A DNA stretch of 64,000 nt from Nitrososphaera sp. (GTDB lineage: Archaea > Thermoproteota > Nitrososphaeria > Nitrososphaerales > Nitrososphaeraceae), in contig JBDUUL010000019.1 in the NCBI GenBank assembly GCA_039938515.1, positions 48,881 to 112,880 on the forward strand, given 5' to 3'. Every line of letters starts with the position of its first letter. The first letter of the stretch is position 1. This document shows, in pieces, positions 51,055 through 59,925 of this stretch. Below the pieces are notes generated by a model. It ran no database searches, was not told where the DNA came from, and was given only the letters and a program-made list of their open reading frames with translations. The translations under genes and the position numbers were made by a program.

Positions 51055-52416
51055 CTAATTCCGGTTCTTGGTCAGCCTGCCAACAAGACTCTTGGCATTC
51101 TCTATTATCCTGCCCGAGGCTGCAAGGTGCGAGGCGGGCTGAAATATCGTCTCGAGTTCTTGCCGTGACAGGCTCTCGGATATGCTTGCGTCCTTTGCCG
51201 CCGCTTCGAGAAAATGCGTTCCGTCTGCCGCTGCGGAAAATGCCACGCGCTGTATGTCCCTGTAGGCTTCAAAACGCGGGACGCCCTTTTTCACAAGGGC
51301 CTCAAGCACAAACTCGGCATAGATTTGTCCCTTGGTTATTTCGATGTTGGAAGTAATCCGGCTGCGGTTGACCGCAAGCTCTGATATCACCTTGATCATG
51401 AGGCCGAGCATCTCGTCGAGAAGAATCGCTCCCAGCGGGAGTGTAAAGCGCTCGTTTGCAGAGTTTGAGAGGTCCCGCTCGTGCCACAGGGGGACGTTCT
51501 CAAGCGATACGTCCACAAGCGACCTGAGGAGCCTTGAAAGCGATGAAACGCGCTCGCTCTTTGTAGGGTTTCGCTTGACAGGCACCGCGCTGCTCCCCAT
51601 CTGGCCTTTTCTGAAAGGCTCGGCTACCTCAGCAATCTCTGTCCGCTGCAGGTTCCGTATCTCGACGGCAATCTTGTCAAGCGTCGATCCGACAAGGGCC
51701 AGCAGAAACTGCGCCTCGGCAAAGCGCTCGCGGGGGATCACCTGGGTGGCAGCGTCTACAGGGTACAGGCCGAGGGACTTGCTAGCAAGTCGTTGTACCT
51801 CAAGGGCCTTTTCTCCCATCAGCGAGCCGGTGCCTACGACGCCTAGCGTCTTGCACAGCAAAACCCGGGGCCGGGCCTCTCTTATCCTCTCATAGTGCCT
51901 TGCCATCTCTGAGGCCCACACTGCGAACCGCAGTCCAAACGCGACAATGCTTGCATGCTGGCCGTGGGTGCGCCCGACCGCTGGAAGGTCGGAAAACTCG
52001 GCTGCCCTTGAGGCGAGTTTTTCCGCGAGTGTTTTTACCTTTTCTTCAATGATTTCAAACGCGTCTCTCAGCTGCATGCACATCGAGGTGTCGACCACGT
52101 CGGCGCTTGTTAGCCCGTAGTGCACCCAGGGCTTTGACGCCGCGGCCAGCTGCTCGCTCAGTGCCTCGACGAGCGCGGCCGTATCGTGGTCGCTTATAGA
52201 CTCGAGCTCTGCAATCCTCTCAAGTGTAACCTTGCCCGAAGAGGCGGCCTTGGAAATGTCCTCGGCCGCGGCGGCAGGAATCATTTTCAACTCGGCCTGG
52301 CTTTCCGCAACCGAGGCCTCGAACAAGAGCTGGTACCTGAGGCGGGCATGGTCCTCAAAGATGCTGCGCATCTCCTTGCTTCCGTACCGTCCCGAGTCAA
52401 CTGGAAGGATTGGCAT
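51055..52416 (-). CDS. purB: Adenylosuccinate lyase
   Basis: About 453 residues from ATG 52416 (MPILPVDSGRYGSKEM is the usual PurB start; ATG 52440 and the longer frame to 52545 are less likely). Fumarase-superfamily motifs GRTHGQHA and the flexible signature loop MGSSAVPVKRNPTKSE with the catalytic Ser. Catalyses two fumarate-releasing steps of AMP synthesis. It is followed seven bases on by tRNA-Phe, which faces it. Confidence 0.95.
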   Translation of the reverse strand: MPILPVDSGRYGSKEMRSIFEDHARLRYQLLFEASVAESQAELKMIPAAAAEDISKAASSGKVTLERIAELESISDHDTAALVEALSEQLAAASKPWVHYGLTSADVVDTSMCMQLRDAFEIIEEKVKTLAEKLASRAAEFSDLPAVGRTHGQHASIVAFGLRFAVWASEMARHYERIREARPRVLLCKTLGVVGTGSLMGEKALEVQRLASKSLGLYPVDAATQVIPRERFAEAQFLLALVGSTLDKIAVEIRNLQRTEIAEVAEPFRKGQMGSSAVPVKRNPTKSERVSSLSRLLRSLVDVSLENVPLWHERDLSNSANERFTLPLGAILLDEMLGLMIKVISELAVNRSRITSNIEITKGQIYAEFVLEALVKKGVPRFEAYRDIQRVAFSAAADGTHFLEAAAKDASISESLSRQELETIFQPASHLAASGRIIENAKSLVGRLTKNRN

Positions 52417-52510
52417 TGGATTGTGGCTAACATACTGCATCAGTCTGGATGAATTAAATCTTGTCTGGCCTCGCACCTCATGTACGCGGTTTTTGTCAAA
52501 TTCTAGGAAC

Positions 52511-52520
52511 GCATATAATA
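52511..52520 (+). promoter_or_regulatory. TATA box of rtcB
   Basis: GCATATAATA, 25 bases before the TTG at 52545, places transcription start at or next to that codon. Confidence 0.65.
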
Positions 52521-52544
52521 GCTCCGGCGGACTGTGATAAGGCA

Positions 52545-54020
52545 TTGAGTGAGCTTGTCACCCGGAGCGGCAACCACCGGGTAAAGAAGGTCGGCGATTT
52601 TGTCTACAGAATAGAGCGCGACCAGTCGAAGGGCATGAACGTTCCCGTCACAATTTACGCTAACGATTCCCTCATTTCCAAGATGGTCATGGACCGCACC
52701 ATAGACCAGGCGGCAAACGTCTCTACACTGCCGGGCGTGCAAAAGCACGTCGTAGTGCTGCCAGACGGTCATGAGGGTTATGGCTTTCCTGTGGGAGGCG
52801 TCGCGGCCACCGACCTTGAAACCGGCGTGATTAGCCCCGGTGGCGTCGGCTACGACATCAACTGCGGAGTGCGGCTTGTGCGCACGAGCCTAACAGAGTC
52901 GGACCTGAGGCCAAAACTCAAGGATCTTGTAAATGACCTCTTCAAGTCAATACCGTCCGGCGTGGGAAGCGAGGGCGCCGTAAGGCTGTCCAAGTCAGAA
53001 CTCGACGACCTGCTTGTCGAAGGGGTTGGGTGGGCAGTCAACCATGGCTATGGGACGGCCGACGACATGGATGTTTGCGAAGAAAATGGCAGGATGGGTG
53101 GCGCTGACCCGGCTCGGGTTTCAGACACGGCCCGCAAGAGGGGCGCGCCGCAGCTGGGAAGCCTTGGCTCTGGCAACCACTTTCTTGAAATCCAAAAGGT
53201 GGACAAGATATTTGATGAAAAGGCTGCTGCCGCCATGGGAATAGAGGGACAGGGGCAGCTGACGGTGCTGATACACTGCGGCTCTCGCGGTTTTGGCCAC
53301 CAGATTTGCACCGACTATCTTCGCGTTTCCGAATCCGCGCTCAAGAAATACGGCCTAACGCTGGCAGACAGGGAACTTGCCTGCGTGCCGAACAACTCGA
53401 AGGAGGGCGAGGACTACCGCAAGGCGATGTACTCGGCGCTCAACTTTGCATGGGCCAACCGACAGATGCTCACCCACTGGACTAGGAAGGTCTTTGAGCG
53501 CGTCTTTGGCATGTCCGAGGCCGACCTTGACATGGACCTTGTATACGACGTTGCCCACAACATCGCCAAGGTAGAGCGCCAGCGGGTGGAAGGCGAGGGC
53601 ACGCGCGAGTTGGTTGTCCACCGAAAAGGCGCTACCAGGGCGTTCCCGGCAGGGATGGAGCAGATACCCAAAAAATACAGAGACGTGGGCCAGCCGGTTA
53701 TCATACCCGGCTCGATGGGAACCGCCAGCTGGATTTTGCTAGGCAACGACCGCTCACTTGACCTGAGTTTTGGCTCGACGGCTCACGGCGCTGGCAGGAC
53801 GATGTCAAGGTCCGCTGCAAAGCGCAGTTACACCGCCGAGTCAGTAAAGCAGGGTCTCGAGTCAAAGGGCATCTACATCCGTGCGCTTACCAGGGATGGA
53901 ATGGTTGAAGAGACACCCGAGGCGTACAAGGACGTGGATGCAGTCGCAAACGTCTCTCACGAGCTTGGCATCGCGACCAAGGTAGTCAGGCTGGTGCCGG
54001 TTGGAGTGATAAAGGGATAA
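52545..54020 (+). CDS. rtcB: RNA-splicing ligase RtcB
   Basis: 491 residues from TTG 52545. The open frame extends to 52461 but the TATA box at 52511-52520 and RtcB length favour this start. Motifs: LPDGHEGYGFPVGG, GYDINCGVRLVRT with the metal-binding Cys, GSGNHFLEIQ, HCGSRGFGHQ, and SAAKRSY near the C-terminus. It joins 2',3'-cyclic phosphate and 5'-OH RNA ends with GTP, the step that seals tRNA exons after intron removal. All three tRNAs here need it. Confidence 0.95.
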   Translation: MSELVTRSGNHRVKKVGDFVYRIERDQSKGMNVPVTIYANDSLISKMVMDRTIDQAANVSTLPGVQKHVVVLPDGHEGYGFPVGGVAATDLETGVISPGGVGYDINCGVRLVRTSLTESDLRPKLKDLVNDLFKSIPSGVGSEGAVRLSKSELDDLLVEGVGWAVNHGYGTADDMDVCEENGRMGGADPARVSDTARKRGAPQLGSLGSGNHFLEIQKVDKIFDEKAAAAMGIEGQGQLTVLIHCGSRGFGHQICTDYLRVSESALKKYGLTLADRELACVPNNSKEGEDYRKAMYSALNFAWANRQMLTHWTRKVFERVFGMSEADLDMDLVYDVAHNIAKVERQRVEGEGTRELVVHRKGATRAFPAGMEQIPKKYRDVGQPVIIPGSMGTASWILLGNDRSLDLSFGSTAHGAGRTMSRSAAKRSYTAESVKQGLESKGIYIRALTRDGMVEETPEAYKDVDAVANVSHELGIATKVVRLVPVGVIKG

Positions 54021-54421
54021 TGTCTGCAGACGAGTCGGATCCGGACATCGAGCGGATAAAGGCCAGAAAACTCCGCGAAATGCGAAAACTAGCAGCCGCG
54101 CCAAAGCCGACCGAGGCGCCAAAGCCGACAAAGTCCCCGAGGGATATTGTGCTTTCCTTTCTTTACGACCGAGGCGAAGAGGTGCTAAACCGCGCGTATG
54201 CCCAGTTCCCCGCTCAGACTGAAGCGATTGTCACAAAGATTGCAGAGCTCATTCGGAGTGGCGAGCTCCAGAACAAGATATCAGGGGGCGAACTCCTTTC
54301 GCTTTTCAGGTCAATTGGGCTGCGCGTCCACATTGACACAAGCATCAAGGTCGAGGACCACGGCAAGTTTGTATCTTTTTCAGACAAGCTCAAGCAGGCG
54401 GGAAACGAACTGGAGGGCTGA
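54020..54421 (+). CDS. PDCD5 (TFAR19)-like DNA-binding protein
   Basis: 133 residues; the ATG overlaps the rtcB stop (ATG inside TAATG). DPDIERIKARKLREMRKLAA at the start and the helical block RAYAQFPAQTEAIVTKIAELIRSGELQNKI resemble PDCD5, a conserved helical protein of archaea and eukaryotes. The Pro/Lys-rich spacer (PKPTEAPKPTKSP) and C-terminal beta segment are not typical. Function in archaea is unknown; coupling to RtcB suggests an RNA-related role. Confidence 0.6.
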   Translation: MSADESDPDIERIKARKLREMRKLAAAPKPTEAPKPTKSPRDIVLSFLYDRGEEVLNRAYAQFPAQTEAIVTKIAELIRSGELQNKISGGELLSLFRSIGLRVHIDTSIKVEDHGKFVSFSDKLKQAGNELEG

Positions 54422-54425
54422 CGCG

Positions 54426-54770
54426 TTGTCAGTCATCGGCACCTTTATCATTGACTTTCAGACAACGGAGTTTGAGCGCGACGGCAAGATTGCTGGCGAG
54501 TTCCTGGCATCACTTCAGGGCGAGTGCCGGCTCCAAAACGCATACGCGATAGACGAGCCGCTAGAGCGCGCCGGCTGGGCCTTTGCCAAGATGTTTCTTG
54601 CAGGCGAGTTCGTGGAGTGCATCTATGAGAAGCAGAGGCAGCATGTGGATTCGACCAAGGGCAAAAAGTTTGAGGATAAGTTCATCGGATGGATCGCGCT
54701 CCGCCTAAAGGAAAGAGGCTGCGGGGCGACCGTCAAGATGGCCCCTGAGATGAAAAAGAGCTCGTTCTAG
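54426..54770 (+). CDS. Hypothetical protein in the rtcB operon
   Basis: 114 residues from TTG 54426, five bases after the previous stop. [46 protein letters not shown] and [18 protein letters not shown] look like a small alpha/beta enzyme or adapter. It overlaps uS11's stop by four bases on the opposite strand. No family recognised; not archease. Confidence 0.6.
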   Translation: MSVIGTFIIDFQTTEFERDGKIAGEFLASLQGECRLQNAYAIDEPLERAGWAFAKMFLAGEFVECIYEKQRQHVDSTKGKKFEDKFIGWIALRLKERGCGATVKMAPEMKKSSF

Positions 54771-55174
54771 ACTCTGCGTCCCCTTCTTCCGCCCGGCTTT
54801 CTCGTGGTGTCGTGGGGGATCGGGGTGACGTCGTCAATCCTGCCTATCCTAAAGCCGGCTCTCGCAAGTGCCCTGATGGCCGCCTGCGCGCCAGGCCCGG
54901 GGATTCTAGGGCCGACGCCGCCTACAGCCCTAACCCTGATGTGCAGTGCGTTAATGCCCTTTGTCTTGGCGACGTCTGCCGCGGCGACTGCGGACTTCAT
55001 TGCGGCATAGGGAGAAGATTCGTACCTGTCGGCGGTGACGTGCCTGCCGCCGGAGCTGAACGAGATGGTCTCGCTACCGCTCAGGTCGGTAATATGGACA
55101 AGAGTATTATTGTAACTGCTAAAGATGTGGGCAACGCCCCATTTAGTCTCGGTAATCTCCGAAGTTTCTGACAT
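54767..55174 (-). CDS. rps11: Ribosomal protein uS11
   Basis: 135 residues. [60 protein letters not shown] and the basic C-terminal [10 protein letters not shown] are diagnostic of S11. It binds 16S rRNA in the platform. It is encoded alone here, not with S13, S4 and RpoD as in many archaea. ATG start. Confidence 0.96.
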   Translation of the reverse strand: MSETSEITETKWGVAHIFSSYNNTLVHITDLSGSETISFSSGGRHVTADRYESSPYAAMKSAVAAADVAKTKGINALHIRVRAVGGVGPRIPGPGAQAAIRALARAGFRIGRIDDVTPIPHDTTRKPGGRRGRRV

Positions 55175-55331
55175 GCGTGCACTAAAAACCCGCCTGACAG
55201 GGTTAAAAACGTTATCGCTTTTGACCCGTCGCGGTAGAGATGCAACGATAGGTGCATTGTTTCGCTAGGGTCGTCAGTCCCCCTCTCCCCAAAGTGATCC
55301 CAACTTAATTTACAAAGGACGGGGAGGTTTT

Positions 55332-55525
55332 TGCCCAAATGAGAGAAAAGCCGCAAGTTCCGGAGCCGGGGCAGCAGATTGCGTTTGTCTCTGCTTTAGA
55401 CGTGCTTCGGGCTCCCGGGTTAGCCAAGGCTGCAAGGTGAAACTTGCAATAGAGACCAGCGGAGGTACCGCGTCGAAATATGACAAGCCGGCGAGATAAC
55501 CCGGCTTTTACCAGTACCGGCGCGG
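55332..55525 (+). ncRNA. rnpB: RNase P RNA (short form), ends approximate
   Basis: Plus-strand blocks occur in RNase P order. AAGTTCCGG (from ~55354) can pair with the 3' CCGGCTT with bulged U, as in helix P4. A hairpin GCAAG-GUGAAA-CUUGC resembles P9. CAATAGAGACCAGCGG resembles conserved region II (E. coli CAACAGAGAGCAAACCG). CGAAATATGAC matches region IV, and AGATAACCCGGCTTTT matches region V (E. coli ACAGAACCCGGCUUAU) at almost the same distance. CTTAATTTAC (~55302-55311) could be its TATA box. Region III, helix P2 and the P1 partner were not found, so borders are tentative. Confidence 0.6.
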
Positions 55526-55597
55526 TATGATATGCTGGTGCTTTCCAGCGGCAAGTCCTGCATCAGCATCTACCGGCTTTCTGGTCGACTCAGTCGT

Positions 55598-56614
55598 TCA
55601 GAGGTATTTCCCAATCAAGCTGGTCCTGCTCAACACCACGATAATGCCAGTAATTGCTGCAATCAGGATTGCAGGGACTGGGAATTCGGGCACTACTTCT
55701 GCGCCTAACACTGTGACGGTGTGGCTGCTGTGATGATAGTTCAGGGTAATGGTGCCCGCAGAGTCGTCTGCCCTAAAGTCTGTGACCGGCTGACCGTCAA
55801 ACGTCACAACATAGGGCCCCTTGAGCAGGCTTCCGATGTGAACCACGGTCGTTCCCATAGTACCGTCGGTGCCGGATACCTTGAAGCTTAGCTTCTTGCC
55901 TGCCTCGTCGAAACTTACGGCAGAGATTGAAGAAGAAGTGTCAAAGTACATGGCGATGTCCTTGCTTGAGGTATGAAGAGTCTGCGTGTACTTTGCAAGG
56001 GGTGGCATCAGGTTTGAAGACTGCGGATCGATTGCGTTGTCAATCTTTAGCGTTGCAATGGCGGCGTGCATCTGGCTCATGTAATTGTCAAACGAGGTCT
56101 TGTCGCCGTACGCAACATAGTGCGTTGCGTCAAGCTCCACCATATAGTTGTGAGCCGGGCTCTTGAGGTAGTAAGTCTCCAGTTGGTTGAACTTGAAGGT
56201 ACACTTGACCGCGGGCATGCCATTGACAGTTACCGCGCTGCTGTCGTAGCTCTGCGGGCTTTCAAGGCATGACGCCATCTGGTGCACGTTAAAGCCATCG
56301 ATGTTTATGCTAAGACCTGCCGGCACGGGCTGGGTCCCGCTGAACGGGTTTGCCTGAAAAACCATCGAATTGATGCCGGGGCTCTCAAAGGCCTTCCACC
56401 CTGAAGTGATGGTTATCTGAAAGCCGTACTGGGAATTCGCATAATTGCCCGTAAAGCCGGATTTGTTGTCGCCGTCTGCGTAAACCGAGAATAGCGAAAC
56501 ATTGGAAATTGCAACGAGCATAGCACCAAGTGCCAAGGAGCCTGCAATCGCGGTTGCCCTTTTCCTGTACGCACCGTGATAAAGGTTAGACAAAGTCTGG
56601 ATTGAAAATTTCAT
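55598..56614 (-). CDS. Secreted protein with PEF-type C-terminal anchor
   Basis: 338 residues from ATG 56614 (the frame extends to 56779 but a TATA-like CTTATAATT lies shortly before 56614). A signal helix (AIAGSLALGAMLVAISNVSLF) is followed by YGFQITITSGWKAFESPG, a PsbP/Mog1-like strand pattern common in exported archaeal proteins. A second beta domain follows, then VVPEFPV, a hydrophobic helix and a short tail. Unlike the 2160 family, but with the same sorting signal. Function unknown. Confidence 0.75.
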   Translation of the reverse strand: MKFSIQTLSNLYHGAYRKRATAIAGSLALGAMLVAISNVSLFSVYADGDNKSGFTGNYANSQYGFQITITSGWKAFESPGINSMVFQANPFSGTQPVPAGLSINIDGFNVHQMASCLESPQSYDSSAVTVNGMPAVKCTFKFNQLETYYLKSPAHNYMVELDATHYVAYGDKTSFDNYMSQMHAAIATLKIDNAIDPQSSNLMPPLAKYTQTLHTSSKDIAMYFDTSSSISAVSFDEAGKKLSFKVSGTDGTMGTTVVHIGSLLKGPYVVTFDGQPVTDFRADDSAGTITLNYHHSSHTVTVLGAEVVPEFPVPAILIAAITGIIVVLSRTSLIGKYL

Positions 56615-56859
56615 TGGCGCAATTATAAGGAAAAGTGGGTTTATCGTTTTACGACACCTTGCAGAGGCCGGGGTCTTGGAGCTTTCGTCAGAAATCCTGC
56701 ATGTAGTATGACAGGGCGCCTGATGCAGAGGTGAACCGTTGCAATCATACCGAGAACCTAGTCTAACCTGATGTGTCAACCCTGGCCCCAGTCGTGTTGT
56801 TGGCTTTGATACATGCAGGATCCTAAAGATGATGATGGTCAGTAGAAAGAGAGCAATTC

Positions 56860-57969
56860 ATGATAATTGGAAGAAAAGGCAGAGGAAACGCCTCGAATGG
56901 AGGCGCGGGTTTACTTGGATTAGCGTTATTCGTTGTATCATCAATGATGGTCGTGCCTTCATTTTCAGGCTCGGCCGCAAGCGCGCTTTTATCAGATACA
57001 GTTCCTCCAAAGGTTGCAATTATTTCCCCCGGCAATAGCACCAATTTTGCCCTTCCAAAGTCCTCCAGCGCAGTCGCGGTGCAAGTAACTGGCACCTCAT
57101 CGGACAAAGGGACTGGGGTGACGCAGGTACAATTAAGCCTGAATGGCGGTGCTTACCAAGCTGTGTCACCAAAAGCACCAGGCGACTGGTCTACCTGGAG
57201 CAGTGGCACTTTTACGCTTGGACTTGGCTCGTATTCGTTTATCGCCAAGGCCACTGACGGCAGCGGGAACGTGGCTTATTCCACCCAGGTTATGCTCAAA
57301 GTAGTATCTCAACCCTCCAGGATTATCAATATCGTGATCGCCAAGTCGGATCCCGCCTCACAGGCGGTAATAATGAAGCATCTTACCACTGCAGACATTG
57401 TGAGCAGCTTTTCGCTGACTGCGCTCGGCAAGTTCCCGGGCCAGAAACACCTGCTTGAAGCAAACTCTATTCCGGTGATAGAGCAGGGCATTACGACTGC
57501 CAAGTCAAGCAGCATAAGACTTGACTACATCGGCTACGACAACGAGGCGGCAAACGGCGCAGGCTCAACTCCCCCGTCAGAGCTTGTCAATCCTGCGGCC
57601 TCTACAAACCAGGCAATGAGCATTATCAAGGCGGCAGGCTACAGCTCCGGCATTAGTCCCACAAGGCGAATACTACTGAGCGAGTATGCAGGCCTTGACT
57701 ATTCGCAGATAAATTCGGTAGATATCCAGCTGCAAAAGGTGGTCGGCAACTCCCAGTTCCAGAGCGTGCCCGGTACGGTAATACCGTATGCAAAGGCCAA
57801 GAACTCGGGAGTTACGGCAATGATCCAAGTATGCCCGACGCTGTTTAGCGTGACAGACATAATCAACTCTGTAAACACCGTAAGCAGCCAGATAGACGGC
57901 GTCACCATCCTCTGGAACGGAAGCGATCCAAGTGTCCTGGATAATCTGCTGACGCAGCTGGGCAGGTAA
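56860..57969 (+). CDS. Secreted protein: Ig-like domain plus TIM-barrel-like domain
   Basis: 369 residues from ATG. N-terminal hydrophobic segment (GLLGLALFVVSSMMVVPSF). An Ig-like domain (residues ~45-145; DTVPPKVAIISPGNST, VQLSLNGGAYQAV, YSFIAKATDGSGN) is followed by a domain with RLDYIGYDNEAANG, YAGLDYSQINSVDIQLQKVV and VTILWNGSDPS that looks like a TIM-barrel-type fold. No C-terminal anchor, so it may be released or held by its N-terminus. Catalytic role unproven. Confidence 0.7.
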   Translation: MIIGRKGRGNASNGGAGLLGLALFVVSSMMVVPSFSGSAASALLSDTVPPKVAIISPGNSTNFALPKSSSAVAVQVTGTSSDKGTGVTQVQLSLNGGAYQAVSPKAPGDWSTWSSGTFTLGLGSYSFIAKATDGSGNVAYSTQVMLKVVSQPSRIINIVIAKSDPASQAVIMKHLTTADIVSSFSLTALGKFPGQKHLLEANSIPVIEQGITTAKSSSIRLDYIGYDNEAANGAGSTPPSELVNPAASTNQAMSIIKAAGYSSGISPTRRILLSEYAGLDYSQINSVDIQLQKVVGNSQFQSVPGTVIPYAKAKNSGVTAMIQVCPTLFSVTDIINSVNTVSSQIDGVTILWNGSDPSVLDNLLTQLGR

Positions 57970-57979
57970 ATTCTGAGAC

Positions 57980-58288
57980 CTACTCTCGGCCATAGCTATT
58001 CGACAGGCTGTAGTTGTCAAGTATCTGCCTGTAGATTTTGGCACGCAGCCCGTACTGAATTGCCTCGTATTCCCTGCCGTTTCTTTGTGCAATCCTCTCC
58101 ATGCTCTCGCAACTGTCGATGCAGGCCTGCAGGTGCACCCTAAAGTCGCGCTCTACCTGCTTCAGGTGGTTGGAGACTTCCCTTTCCATGGTACGCGTCT
58201 TATTCTCGATTTGTTCCGATAATGTTCTGCTAAGCGATGGCTTGCTTTCGTCAACCTTTGAAAATCTTCCATCGTCGGGAGCTGCCAC
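57980..58288 (-). CDS. Coiled-coil hypothetical protein
   Basis: 102 residues from ATG. Mostly helical with heptads (LSEQIENKTRTMEREVSNH) and a CIDSCESMERIA segment with two cysteines, ending YSLSNSYGRE. No membrane helix. Convergent with the secreted gene upstream (10 bases between stops). No family recognised. Confidence 0.55.
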   Translation of the reverse strand: MAAPDDGRFSKVDESKPSLSRTLSEQIENKTRTMEREVSNHLKQVERDFRVHLQACIDSCESMERIAQRNGREYEAIQYGLRAKIYRQILDNYSLSNSYGRE

Positions 58289-58692
58289 TTGTTGCCAGAT
58301 GGCGGGTTGGTACTTAACCTGATCGAATTGTCAGACTAGAAGAATGTTCGCAGATGGCATTCGCACATACAACCTGATAAAACCGATGGATACAGACCTA
58401 ATGCGTCCGACTTCGATTCCTAGAACTGCCGTCCGGTTTCGGTGAGGGGAGGATGGATTTGATCCTCCCTTCTTCATTCAATAGTCCTGCCCGACTGCTG
58501 GCCCTCGCGACCTTGGGACGGCGCATAGATTCCGTGGCGGTTGAGGTGTCCAATGATTTCTGCTATCGTCGTCGGCTTCACGAGAAAGCACGGAGATACT
58601 TTGGAAAGACCCAGTCCAGCTCCGGATGCCCATGTATCGGCTAGCAGGAACAGCTTCCCAACCTTTTTAGTACAGCTCTGGTATTGTGTTTC
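58289..58692. other. 400-base gap with one strong hairpin
   Basis: No convincing gene. An 8-bp perfect stem (GGGAGGAT/ATCCTCCC, 58447-58469) with a 7-base loop is followed by a pyrimidine-rich run. It could be a terminator, an untranslated-leader element or part of a small RNA upstream of the arginine decarboxylase gene. A short minus-strand frame (58474-58719) exists but lacks a clear start context. Confidence 0.4.
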
Positions 58693-59322
58693 ATGTCGGA
58701 TCTCAACGACCAAGCTCAATTCAAGAAAAGCACCATTCCGCCCGGCCCGTCGACTGCGCTTACAAACCCTTTTCAGTACGTCCCCAAGTTAATGTTTTTT
58801 ACAAAAGGAAAGGGCGTGCACAAGGACCAGCTCACAAGCTTTGAGCTGGCACTCCGCGAAGCCCAGATATCTGATCTTAATCTCGTGAGCGTATCAAGCA
58901 TCAAGCCGCCGGGCTGCGGCATCGTCAACGTCTCGGAGGGACGGAAGCACCTGGTTCCGGGCCAGGTGGTCTTTGCAGTCATGGCGCGCTCTTCGACCAA
59001 TGAGCCCAACCGGCTAATCGCCGCCTCTATAGGACTGGCTAGGCCGGCAGAAGAAGCGGCTCACTACGGATACCTGTCCGAGCATCATTCCACCGGTGAG
59101 ACAGCGCAGAAGGCGGGCGATTATGCAGAGGACATGGCCATGGAGATGCTTGCGACGATCATGGACCTTCCTGATAATGCCAGCCTTGCATGGGATCAGA
59201 GGGAGGAGCAGTGGAAGCTCTCCGGCAAGATTTACCGCACGCATAACTTTACCCAGTCCGCTGAAGGAAACAAGGACGGTCTCTGGACAACCGTACTAAG
59301 CGCCGCTGTGCTGATATTGTGA
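58693..59322 (+). CDS. pdaD: Pyruvoyl-dependent arginine decarboxylase
   Basis: 209 residues from ATG 58693. LNLVSVSSIKPPGC contains the Ser-Ser pair (68/69) where the proenzyme cleaves itself to form the pyruvoyl group. GQVVFAVMARSSTNEPNRLIAASIG and GYLSEHH follow. It turns arginine into agmatine, for polyamines and for agmatidine-modified tRNA-Ile. The N-terminal ~30 residues (KKSTIPPGPST) are longer than in the small Methanocaldococcus enzyme. Confidence 0.9.
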   Translation: MSDLNDQAQFKKSTIPPGPSTALTNPFQYVPKLMFFTKGKGVHKDQLTSFELALREAQISDLNLVSVSSIKPPGCGIVNVSEGRKHLVPGQVVFAVMARSSTNEPNRLIAASIGLARPAEEAAHYGYLSEHHSTGETAQKAGDYAEDMAMEMLATIMDLPDNASLAWDQREEQWKLSGKIYRTHNFTQSAEGNKDGLWTTVLSAAVLIL

Positions 59323-59413
59323 GACCTGGCTTTTCCGGCAGGCACCAGTACTTGCAGTTGCCTGTGAATTGCATCCAAGCTAAGTAAATCTGTATGCGGC
59401 CCAGAGGTAGATC

Positions 59414-59899
59414 ATGCAGCTGCACAGCGTGAAAGTAGAGTCGAGCATACCGGGAGTGCAAATCGTCCTGGCCCAGAGCCAATTTATCAAGACCGTCGAG
59501 GACGTGTACGAGTCGCTCATGAACAGCGTGCCGGGCATAAGGTTCGGGATAGCATTTTGCGAAGCAAGCGGGCCTTGTCTGGTGCGCCGCCAGGGCAACG
59601 AGCCGCAACTCGAAGACCTGGCATCAGAATACGCCTTCAGGATAGCCTGCGGCCACAGCATCGTCGTGCTGTTTCAGAATGCGTTCCCGGTAAACGTCCT
59701 GCCGCATCTGCGCGCAAATCCAGAGCTTCTGAACATCTATTGCGCGACGGCCAATCCTATCGAGGTAATAATTGCTGAGACAGACCTTGGAAGGTCGATC
59801 CTCGGAGTCGTGGACGGATCCAGGCCAAAGGGGATAGAAGGAGAAGCGCAAATGCGAGAGCGGAGGGACTTTTTGAGGAGCATCGGATACAAACTGTAA
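59414..59899 (+). CDS. Adenosine-specific kinase family protein (COG1839)
   Basis: 161 residues. IPGVQIVLAQSQFIKTVEDVYE, FGIAFCEASGPCLVR, NAFPVNVLPHLR, IYCATANPIEVIIAE and LGVVDGSRPKGIE are the conserved blocks of this archaeal/bacterial family, named for adenosine binding in the Pyrobaculum protein. Kinase activity has little experimental support. ATG start; cytosolic. Confidence 0.88.
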   Translation: MQLHSVKVESSIPGVQIVLAQSQFIKTVEDVYESLMNSVPGIRFGIAFCEASGPCLVRRQGNEPQLEDLASEYAFRIACGHSIVVLFQNAFPVNVLPHLRANPELLNIYCATANPIEVIIAETDLGRSILGVVDGSRPKGIEGEAQMRERRDFLRSIGYKL

Positions 59900-59925
59900 A
59901 AAAAGTGGGTGCGGAACGGCACCGG

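Noticed and set aside
58474..58719. Minus-strand frame of 81 codons with IAEIIGHLNRHG.
   Set aside because: It overlaps the arginine decarboxylase start, has no promoter at a fitting distance and no recognisable family.
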